Below, piece after piece: positions 38,621 through 48,500 of a stretch of DNA of 64,000 nt. This stretch comes from Arcuatula senhousia (Eukaryota; Mollusca; Bivalvia; Mytilida; Mytilidae), in contig OZ020303.1 in the NCBI GenBank assembly GCA_963971305.1, forward strand, positions 45,496,106-45,560,105, written 5' to 3'. The notes beneath the pieces were generated by a model, which saw only the letters and a list, made by a program, of their open reading frames with translations, made no database searches and was not told where the DNA came from. Position 1 is the first letter of the stretch. Every line of letters begins with the position of its first letter. Position numbers and translations under genes: made by a program.

Positions 38621-39131
38621 AACAAAATGTAACTGAAAAGGTCAATGGAAAAAAAACACTTAAAAATATCTATGCAGCATAGTGTCTATATAGAGATGTG
38701 CAAAAAACTTAACAAAATGTAACTGAAAAGGTCAGTGGGAAAAACACTTAAAAATATCTATGCAGCATAGTGTCCATATAGAGATGTGCAAAAAACTTAA
38801 CAAAATGTAACTGAAAAGGTCAGTGGGAAAAAACACTTAAAAATATAGATGCAGTGTCCATATAGAGATGTGCAAAAAACTTAACAAAATGTAACTGAAA
38901 AGGTCAGTGGGAAAAAACACTTAAAAATATAGATGCAGTGTCCATATAGAGATGTGCAAAAAACTTAACAAAATGTAACTGAAAAGGTCAGTGGGAAAAA
39001 ACACTTAAAAATATAGATGCAGTGTCCATATAGAGATGTGCAAAAAACTTAACAAAATTTACAGAAAAGGTCAATGGGAAAAAAACACTAAAAATATAGA
39101 TGCAGCATAGTGTCCATATAGAGATGTGCAT
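38621..39131. repeat. Minisatellite, six units of 84-90 bp
   Basis: Units beginning AACAAAATGTAACTGAAAAG start at 38621, 38711, 38799, 38883 and 38967, with a variant at 39051. The outer units read GCAGCATAGTGTCC and the middle three read GCAGTGTCC, so two unit types are arranged as blocks. It lies between Myc and TRIT1. Confidence 0.9.
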
Positions 39132-39992
39132 GTGACAATGGAACAAAAACATACACCTTTACATGCAATGAACCTTTATCTGCAATAGCTATAGTCCAAT
39201 ACAAACAAATTGGCAGTTCTGTTGTCTCATAATCTACATGAATCAAAAAAAGGTGTTCTACTGTTCATAATCAGTCACATAAAAATAATTAAGAGGATAG
39301 GGGAACAAAAGTAAAATAAAAATGGTATTCCTGTTAATATACAAGACTTGTCTTATGAATTTTCCATATGGGAGGTCACTTGCACTTTTTCTTCAAGACA
39401 CTGCTTAAAATTTGAAGCAGTGTTATCATATTGAGTATTGGGTGATACTATTTATGATTTACACTGAAGTATTGGTCCTATATAAGCTAGATTATTGCAA
39501 CTTTGTATATATGTGTATACTTTGTCTTAGAAGACTAATAGAGGATTACCCATTCCTGTTGAAATTGGGTGTACTTTTAGTACATGTTGGGAGATATATT
39601 CATACAACCAGGTTTGTTGGTACCTTGAGGCTGAAATGTTTTTTATGAAACTTGATGTTTTATACCTGTAGATGTACAGTAAGGTTGTTACCTCACTTTC
39701 CCAAACTGAAAAAATGTAATTAATTTGTCTAAAAGAGTATTCTAAATAGGATTTTAAGATGCAATGTATATGCTGAGTAAAACATAGGTCACAAAGATGT
39801 TTGGGGAAAAAACGTGAAAACTTCAGTTTCAAAGCCTAGATACATGTATATTGTGACCCACCAGGCACCCAAACCATAGTAATAGATCAGTTAATTACTT
39901 ATTTCTAGAAATTTTTTGCTTGTAAACGATTCATTGTGTATTGGCGATAAAAAATGTGAAGTATTTAGGTCACTAGGAAGTTATGACGTACT

Positions 39993-40045
39993 GGCGGGAA
40001 ACTTATCAAACAAAGAAAGGTTACTCTAGTGCCTCTTTTCCCGCC
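39993..40045. promoter_or_regulatory. Inverted pair of E2F consensus sites
   Basis: GGCGGGAAA (39993-40001) and TTTCCCGCC (40037-40045) are exact inverse copies 35 bp apart, next to TGACGTA (CRE-like) upstream. No transcription unit is visible here, so this may be a distal element of Myc or TRIT1, or an unrecognised promoter. Confidence 0.3.
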
Positions 40046-40815
40046 AAAATATTAATAGACCGTAACTATATTATTTTATGTGGTTTTTATTTGAGTCACG
40101 TTTCTAATCAGGTGACATAGTCAAAATCGAAATTGTAGCATACTAAGTTTGGTGGTATAATTTATCAGTCCATGGCTAGTACTAGCAAGTGTAGTCTCAC
40201 AAGTGGGTAGTCTACTAAAAATATATTTCATTAGCTCAGTCATTTTATCTCAGTGGTAGTTTCAAACAGAATAAGAAATCATCCATTCCATTTCTTAATT
40301 CTTTTCTAAAATAATTGATACTTGTTGAATTTTTAGTGTATATTGAATGAAAAACTAAATAAACACGTCATTCTCGGTGTCAATTATGAAATAAGGGTGC
40401 TATTTTCGGGACTATTTTGCTAGAATGTGTAAGGTATCTAGTTTTCAAACTAATAATATAAGAAAAGGGTGTGGTTTCAAAATCCCAGCGGCACCTCCAA
40501 TCAGTGCAATTTAAAGTTCACTCACACGAAGGACAAATAGGCTATCATATAAGTTATTTTTTGCTCACGTACGTCCGTACAATAATTTCTGTCAAGCTTT
40601 TGTAAGAAACTGTAACATTTTTTATGTGACAATAGTTTGTCTGAAACCTAAGATACTTGTCACTTTCAGACATGTCGGACCAAAATGAAAAAAAATCTGT
40701 GAAAATTTCCGTCATGCTTTTTCTCAGCCGAAACTGTACATGCCAATGATTTGAAAAGGAGTGGTAATTAATTAAGCGTCTTTCAGACAGGTTGGAAATT
40801 CTGTGAGAGTTTAGG

Positions 40816-41017
40816 GGGTGGTAAAGGGGGGGTACGTGCACGGATGAACGGCCAATAAAAAATGACAATCACGATGAACGGCCAATAAAAAAATGATAAT
40901 CACGATGAACGAAAAATGATTAATAGAGAAACACGATGCACGATGAACCTCCATGCACGGCTGAACGGGAAATAAAAATTGCTCAACACGATGCACGAAA
41001 AAAACCCTTTACCACCC
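40816..41017. mobile_element. MITE with internal minisatellite
   Basis: Perfect 13-bp TIRs, GGGTGGTAAAGGG (40816-40828) and CCCTTTACCACCC (41005-41017), enclose about five degenerate copies of CACGATGAACGGCCAATAAA. A GTTT on each side may be the target duplication. The flanking DNA contains ACTTTCAGACATGTCGGAC twice (about 40662 and 41099). Confidence 0.65.
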
Positions 41018-41183
41018 ACAGTTTACATCGTTCCTTAATGACAATGATTTTAATTTGCAGTCGGTGTGGGTTCAGTATTACAAACCGAAAGTCCTAAGCG
41101 ACTTTCAGACATGTCGGACAACCATCTCACTGACGTCACTGGGCTACTTTTGAAACCAGAAAATGCATTTTTTTTTAATTTTT

Positions 41184-41455
41184 ATACTCCTCCACACGCA
41201 GTGGCGAGGTATAATGTTAAATCGAGGGCTACGTTTCGTTCGGTATCGGGTCCCCGAAGGTTTCCATATGGAAACTTGAAAACGGACAAACGGATGTGAA
41301 TGACATTTTACACAGCTGTTAAGTACAATAGAATACAGGCAGTTCAATTTCAGGATGACCCGAAAAATGTCATTGAAGTTATGCCGCTTTTTAAATTTTG
41401 ATGAAATTTTCTGGACTAAGGAAGATAACTCATTTCTTTCTGTCTAAATAGAAGA
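41184..41455 (+). repeat. Hairpin-headed repeat, family F, copy 2 (tail missing)
   Basis: Head ATACTCCTCCAC (41184-41195) with GTGGCGAGGTAT (41201-41212), then a body colinear with 31200-31450 (CACAGCTGTTAAGTACA, ATTTTCTGG, CTCATTTCTTT). It ends abruptly at the retroelement fragment at 41459, which suggests that the retroelement inserted into it. Confidence 0.65.
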
Positions 41456-41458
41456 TGT

Positions 41459-42636
41459 ATGACAAACTGTGGCTCCGTATTATTGACGGAAAAATATGAT
41501 AAACGTGACGACTTTACCTTCCCTATTATAAATTTCCTGAATTTCCCTGTACTTGGAGGAGATGTTCCACTAGCGCCGTCATACGGGGTTTACATTTCAC
41601 AGTTGGTAAGATATGCTCGGATCTGCAGTGGTGTTTCTGATTTTAATAATACAAACCGTTTTATTACTGAAAAATTATTAAAACAAGGTTATCGATACCA
41701 CAAATTAGTAAAATCTTTTTCTAAATTCTTCCACAAGTATCGATCTCTTATTGAAAAAACTAATTGTACACGTCGTTTTCTTATAGTGAAAGGAATATCA
41801 CATCCTGGATTTTATGGTAATGTTTTTTTTATAAAGCTCACAAATTTAAAAGCAATCCATTAGAAATGAAAATTGGCTTCAAAATTTATTACGGAAAGGA
41901 TATGAATTGAATATTTTGGTTAAATCTTTGAATTTAGTGGGTTTTTTTTGCAGAAATATTGATAACTTGATTCTTGCTTTAAAACTTCCATAAACGTTTT
42001 TACTTTTGTCATTTTTAAGCATTATGGCGATCAAGCGTGTCGGTTTTGTGTGATGACACTTCACTAAATCATTATTGTTTGAAGTGTTGTGTCGGATTTA
42101 AAATCGATACGTTTGATTTTTTTACATTAGTCGATGATTCTCAGCTAGCTGTCAGTAACAGCGAGTGTTCTATGGAGAGTTTCTTTACCGTCCTTTTGTT
42201 TGTTCTTGTTTTTTGTCTTAGGTTCTCTCTAGTGGAATTGATCGATTTGATTTTTATTGTGTGTTTAGTTTTTTGTGCTTTGTCTAGGAATATTGATAGG
42301 GGGAAGGTTGGGCCCAAAAAACTAGTTTAATCCCGCCACATATTACATGTGCCTGTCATAAGCCTGGAATCTTTGACAAAGCTTTCGTTTGTACTTGTCC
42401 TTTTGATGTTTTCTGTTCCTTGTTTAAGAAGGGGGTCTATCTGTGACTATTTCAGGGCTGGATTTGAATTATATGCATTTTATTTAGACCATGGGCCAAT
42501 TGCAGAACCGCGAGCAGTGCCAAATGGCCTCGTTGAAGGCTGCTGGCGGTTGTCCATTGTGGTTTTTCTGAATTGCCGTTTAATTGTGGGTTGTGTCGCG
42601 TACACTTATTCCACATCTCATTATTTTCTATCTTAG
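41459..42636 (+). pseudogene. Retroelement fragment: end of reverse-transcriptase ORF plus 3' region
   Basis: An open frame to 41863 encodes KRDDFTFPIINF, GDVPLAPSYGVYISQLVRYAR, KLLKQGYRYHKL and FSKFFHKYRSLI, a C-terminal block that I recall from reverse-transcriptase polyproteins repeated in molluscs and cnidarians. The frame decays after about 41820. The following 770 bases (ending TTCCACATCTCATTA) look like the long 3' end of the same element and carry short hydrophobic open frames that I regard as spurious. The 5' part with the catalytic domain is absent. The clade cannot be fixed from this part. Confidence 0.65.
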
Positions 42637-42819
42637 GGGCTTTTATACCCGTTGGACCACTACTTTCTGTCTGGGACAGCTGAGGCCAATTGAAAATTCG
42701 GTATAAAGACTTTAGTCGATATGTTCTCTAAAACTGTAACTTTGTGCGAGCTGATTTGTAACGGCATAATATGTCCTAAGTGATGAATTTCACTTTCTCT
42801 TAGGGGTCTTTCATTTTTT

Positions 42820-43895
42820 CCCCCAAGTCCAATGGAGTTGGGGAGGCGATATAGCGTTATGTTCGTACGTTCGTACGTACGTAATGGTTTTTGTTTTGTC
42901 AATAACTTAGGAACTATACATCATAGAAGGTTGATATTTAATGAAGTATGCTGTACATATATGTTTCTTTGTTCTGTTTTGTTGTTTTGTCACAAACTTT
43001 TTTTTAGTTATTAATGACAATAAAATTTGATTTTATTTCATTTGATATTTGGTCAGTGGGTACATCTTTGATGGTAGTCAGCATCAGTACCAAAATAAGG
43101 TCACGTGGTCAGGTTAAAGTTTTGGTTAAGGTCCATATCTCAGTAACTGCAAGTGATATAGAGGTGATATTGGTTCAGTGGGTACATGTACATCTTGGAT
43201 AATAACTAGCATTCGTAACGAAATTAGATTACCTTGACCTACATTTTCCGAATGAAGGACTCGTGTTTAAGTTTTGGTAAAGGTCCATATCCCAGCAACT
43301 GTAAGTTATAGAGAGATGATATTGGGTCAATGGGTACATCTTGGAATAGTTACCAGTATCCGTTCCGAAATAAGGTCATCTTGATCCATATCTAAGCAGT
43401 TGTAAGTGATAAAGAGAATTAGGTCAGTGGGTACATATTAGATAGTAACCAGCATCCGTACCAAAACAAGGTCACCTTGACCTAAGTCTCCACATGAATG
43501 ACTTGGGTTAATGTTATGGTTAAGCTCTATATCTCAGCAAATGCATGTGATAAAGAGATGACTTTGGGTGAGTGTGTACATCTTGGATAGTTGTAAACCA
43601 GCATCTTTACCAAAATTAGGTTACCTTGATCTACATTTTCCACATGAATGACTTGGGTTAAAGTTTTGGTTAAGAACTACAAGAGATAATATTGGTTCAA
43701 TCGGTACATCTTGGATAGTATAATCAGCATCCGTAACAAAATAAGTTCTGCATGAATGACTCGGGTTAAAGTCTCTGCAACTGCAAGTGGTAGAGGAATA
43801 ACATTGGGTAAATGGGTATATCTTAGATAGTAATTAAGAACTGTTCCAGATTTAGGTCACCTTGACTTACATTTTAATGTTTAGCTGCCCGGATT
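42820..43895 (+). repeat. Hairpin-headed repeat, family H
   Basis: Head CCCCAAGTCC-AAT-GGAGTTGGGG (42821-42843) has one mismatch and is followed by GTTCGTACGTTCGTACGTAC. About seven degenerate units then follow, each with GTGGGTACATCTTGGAT, CAGCATCCGTACC and AAGGTCACCTTGACC words, spaced 95-157 bp from 43054 to 43812. No tail complement was found. Confidence 0.65.
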
Positions 43896-44215
43896 AGCTG
43901 TCGTGTGCGACTGACTACTCTATTCAGTCTTTATTGTCTTTGATAACGAAAACCATTGCAGATAAGCAACAAAAAGGGAACGAAGTGAAATGTAATCAAG
44001 ATATTAAAGATAGCTTCTGCTTGCTTAAAAATGTAGGTTTTATCCAATAGAATGAACACTATTGCCTATGGAGAAAAGTTGTTGCTTGCTTAAACCTTCA
44101 GCTTATTAAGGCTACATTTGGTTGAAGATTTTTGTGTTCCTTAAATTTCAAGTTAATTTAGCTCATATATGAGAGTCGTAGTTTCATTGGTGTTCCTTAT
44201 GCAATTGTGGGCATA

Positions 44216-44384
44216 CCCGTAGCCAGGAGGGTTCGAGGGGTTTGGACGAACCCCCCCCCCCCCTTGGACGATTTTTTTTTTTAAAATATAGGTAAAAACG
44301 AGCTGAAATTTGGTTAAGCACTATTAAAAAAATATATATTTTGAAAATCGAACCCCCCCCCCTTACAAAAATTCTGGCTACGGG
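44216..44384. mobile_element. Tc1/mariner-type MITE (169 bp)
   Basis: TIRs CCCGTAGCCAG (left) and CCCGTAGCCAGAATTTTTG (right, reverse complement) are flanked by TA (44214-44215 and 44385-44386). The interior contains long C and T runs that may be assembly-sensitive. Confidence 0.75.
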
Positions 44385-44902
44385 TATGGTGGGTATTTAT
44401 TCTTTTCAACGCAAGTTTGGATTGAGTATCTTTAAAAGACACAGTTTATGTAACAATAGTTATACAATTTTATATCCAAAGGAGCTTTCAGTGCATGTTT
44501 GTAGTTGAATATGAACATGCTTCAAGATAAGAGTACCGATTGAGTTTATAGACATACGCAAAGATACCCTGTTATTTTCAGGCACACCCCTATTCATTAA
44601 CCTAGGGTACACATATCTCATTGCTTTGTTAGCTAGGCCTGAGACAATTATTATTCGATATGATTGTCTCAGGCTAGGCTCTGACCTAAAGACACATAGT
44701 CGCCTTTCACTAGCTTGGCTCTGTGACCCGTAACAGACACTGAGCATACATTTTGTAACTTAATCATGAATAGATATGCATTTGATCATTAGATCATTTC
44801 GGGAACTCTAAAAACCGTCTGATTTTGGTTTGTTTAGGTAGGATATTCCTCTAATTAGGAAAATCTGAGAAAATCACATATCATTATTGTCTCAGGAAAA
44901 TG

Positions 44903-45033
44903 CAGGGATTAAATAAAACTGATGGGATATGTATCTTTAGATAATCGCTAATGTTCTATGCCCCCCCCCCCTGTTTACTTGAGATTTTGTCATATTTTTG
45001 CATGTTTTCTGCTTTTTGTTTTGGACATCCCTG
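44903..45033. mobile_element. hAT-type MITE (131 bp), deletion derivative
   Basis: Its first about 110 bases are nearly identical to the left end of 29516-30506, then it jumps to that element's right end (TTTTGGACATCCCTG). It lies about 360 bp upstream of the TRIT1 start codon. Confidence 0.65.
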
Positions 45034-45108
45034 GATGAGCGTAATGATAGTAAAATGAGGACGAAAAACTTTAATTCCAGCTACAAAGATTTTTTTTATT
45101 ATATTATT

Positions 45109-45250
45109 ATACACCGCTTGATAAATGGGGGAGCCTGTGTGTTTTATACGGTGACAGACCGGGTGTCCGTCCGTCCGTGTGTCCTTAGATTTCATGAAAT
45201 TTTCACACAATCTTTGTAGTATAATGTAGATGTGCACCTCCTATTTTGGA
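45109..45250 (+). repeat. Possible hairpin-headed repeat fragment
   Basis: A head-like ACACCGC with a downstream GAGCCTGTGT, then GTGTCCGTCCGTCCGTG and a TTTCATGAAATTTTCACAC body. The hairpin is weak and no tail is seen. It directly precedes TRIT1. Confidence 0.4.
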
Positions 45251-45391
45251 ATATGATCAAAATGTTTTGGATTGCAATATAAACTAGTTGGAAAACTGAA
45301 AAATAACGGAATTTCCTTTTTTTTAGCCACAAAAGCAACTTTAGGACGAAAGGGTCCGAAAGATTATGTGCCGAGTGTACCTTTATTCAAG

Positions 45392-45520
45392 ATGGCAGCC
45401 TCCTTAAAAAGATTGCCACTTGTTGTTGTTTTAGGAGCAACGGGCTCAGGGAAGTCGAAATTAGCACTAGAAATAGGGAAAATTTTCAATGGAGAGATAA
45501 TAAGTGCAGATTCAATGCAG
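45392..45520 (+). CDS. TRIT1: TRIT1 exon 1
   Basis: Residues 1-43, starting [10 protein letters not shown] and containing the whole P-loop; donor CAG/GTACAA, phase 0. The reading frame stays open upstream to 45272 but has no ATG there. Confidence 0.93.
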
Positions 45521-48500
45521 GTACAAAAGAATTTATTCAAAATAACAAAGAAATGCATTTTTTTATATGAAGTTAAATTTAAAAAAAATCATTATTGATC
45601 TGTTTCGATTTTACTTCTTTTCCTTCCCATTGTCATGTAATGCCCCACAAAAAAAGATGAAATATTTGGTATATAGGAATCTAAACATCTATCTGTCTGT
45701 CTGTTGACTTGCATGTACGTATCTGAATCTGTAAAAAGAGATCTTAACAAATCTCTTATATCAATCTACATGTATATATCAAAATATATCAAGGCAAAGG
45801 CATACCAGAGAAATTGAAGATGGCAATGGTATAGGCATTTCCAAAGAAATGGTGGGTTCAACCAGGTTTTTGGGAACCAAATGCTTAAAGGGGATATGTA
45901 CACTTGGTTTACATTTAAATTTCATGTTTTCTGTTTTGAAGTGTGTTTTTGAGGTTTTATATTTTGTGAAATTTCTTATCTTTTATTGCCATACAATATT
46001 GAAAAACATCTTCACACGCCTAATATTTTCGAATATACATGTACATGTCCAAAATGATGTATGAAGAAAAATTTTGAAAAATTAAGCTGTTGGAAAATTT
46101 CCTTTTTTACAATATGCCTCAGCTCCTCCTTATATTTAGCTGTTTGGTGGATTTTGGTCAGTGATTTTGGTGAAACTCTGCATGAAGAAATACTATATAT
46201 GAAGATATGCATGATGATTGGTTATCATTCAGGGGAGCTAATTTGACTAAAAATTTCTCAATATAAAGTTAATATGATTAAGGCTGCATATATAATAAGG
46301 CAACACTTCCTAAACCATATATACATGTTTATAAAAATCTTAAATGGTGCACAATAACATCAAATATGATGTTAAAATAAAATCATAATAAATAAAAATC
46401 AAAAGACATTAATTATTAATCAAATGAGCTGATATTTCGCTGCACTAACAAAGTACCAGATTCACCAGCGCTTATAATTTAATATGATAATAATAAATTA
46501 CATAATAAAAATCTATGACGTATTATGTCTTAAATCTTGAACTTTGTGATTGATCATCGATAATTGACCCTCAACATTAGAAATGATAAATGAATATAAA
46601 ATGAAATAAAATAAAATACACAAATGAATGGATAAGAATAATCATAAAAAATGTAAATGAAGCATAACAAATTAAATAAAATTATGAAGCTGAGTAATAA
46701 CTCTATTACTAAGCAGCCCAAAACAACTAAGCCCGTAAGATGAACACGAAAATGATGACAAGTTGAACACATAAGAAAATTGTTGAAGAAACAAGGGTAT
46801 CAGGACAGACGCGTAATAGCCAATATAGAATAATTTGGAGTCGAAAATGAATACTTACATGGATTAACACTGAAAACATAAAAAAATTAATTGAGGAAGG
46901 CTGACAGTGACTACATTTTCTTATTGAAGTGTTTTCATTTAATCTTGTTCAAATTTTTCATGAGAGATTGATGAATAATTGCATACGTGTAGCTCTCAGT
47001 TATCACTCAGACTGGCCCTGCTCACAGTATTGTTTGTTAAATACCAGAAAGACATTGCATTCATACTGTACTTTCAGATATATCAAAATACTGATGTTTT
47101 ATCAAAACTATCTTAGTCTCTTGCACTTTTAATAGTTGTGTTAGTTTCTCCAATTAACAATGATTAAAATGGTCAACATCAGTAAAATTTTCTTATTGGA
47201 TAAAATTGATAAAATGAAATAGACAGTGGAATAGCCTTCACAAACATTATTTTTAAATACTGAACAACTGTCCATTACATTGTTATAACTATAACCTTGA
47301 AGGTTGTACAGTTTCATATAGTATTAGACCCCGTTTACACAGGGAATGAAATACAACGACCAATAATCGGGTTATCTAATGAATGTGTGTAAATGCAAAC
47401 CAGTCTTTTTAAGATCGATTCAAAAAAGATCGATGTATTTTTGTTTATGGTGTAAACGGGGTCTTATTTTACTTTTGTACATACCCAAACTTAAATTAAT
47501 GGATTTATGAAAAGTACATTACCATCAAGTAATCACACCTGGGAAACTTGATTATCTCAACCAAAACTCTGGGACCGGAATTTTGTGATGTACATCTAAT
47601 GTGATAAATTTTAGAAATCTAAGAATGTCACTCTTATGTATATTCATTGAATGATTGTAAATAAAGCAAAAAGTTTATTTTGTTCAAAAATTTAATAACA
47701 TTAAATTATTTTTTTCCCAATAAGTTCAGACTTGACCTGGTCAATAGAATCGCCTTGACAGTACAAAAACAATTTCTGGCTTAAAATACAGACTAAGAAA
47801 TGATTTCAGGTATATTTAAGATCTACATGGAGTGACATCAAAAAGTGTTCTTTCACTTTGTAACAATTAACTTCTGGGTAACAATAATTTGTCAGGATAA
47901 TTGAGTTTCCCAGCTGTGGTAATGTTATTGTTCTTCTTGTGAGTGTTTTATTTTTATGGCCCAACCACATATGTAGATCAGCCATAATGTTTTACCCAGT
48001 TGGTCCATAACACTTTGGTTAAGGTCACTGCAACCTTTATTTTATGCATGAACGACTTTGGTTAAGTTCTTGGTTAAGGTCCATAACCCAGGTGATACAC
48101 ATCAGGGTCAATGATATTTCAAGAATGGGAGGGCCATCTTGTGGCTCAAAGGCACATTTTTAGGGCCCCGCATCAAAGATGCGGACGCCCTATAGTTTTC
48201 ACTTTGTCCGTCTGTCTGTCTGTGTCCGTCCGTCCGTCAACAATTCTTGTGAACACTAAAACTCAAAAACTTTTAACACCACAGTTCTCAAATTTTGTAC
48301 AGCTACTTAGTAGCATGATTGTCATAATTTGCATATTAAAATTTCATTCAAAAATGTGAAATGTTTTTGGAGAAAAAAACTTCATTTTTTATCGAAATCA
48401 CAGATTTTGAGAATTGGACTTTGTGAACACTAAAACTCAAAACTGTTAACAATACAGTTCTGAAACTTTGTACAGCTGCTAAGTAGCATGCCATGATTTG

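Noticed and set aside
38621..39131. CRISPR-like array
   Set aside because: Units are contiguous with no unique spacers, in eukaryotic DNA: a minisatellite.
41459..41863. Host gene
   Set aside because: Sequence matches a recalled reverse-transcriptase polyprotein C-terminus and lacks introns, start context and neighbours.
42037..42636. Two hydrophobic frames (97 and 95 codons)
   Set aside because: They fall in the presumed 3' region of a retroelement and are rich in F, L and V from T-rich DNA.
44250..44360. Long C runs as biological features
   Set aside because: Runs such as those at 27364, 31246, 31621, 44250 and 44352 sit inside repeats and are prone to sequencing or assembly error.
45272..45391. 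N-terminal extension of TRIT1 as a mitochondrial targeting sequence
   Set aside because: The frame is open but contains no ATG; its first codon is TTG. A TTTTTTTAG before 45330 could even be an acceptor.
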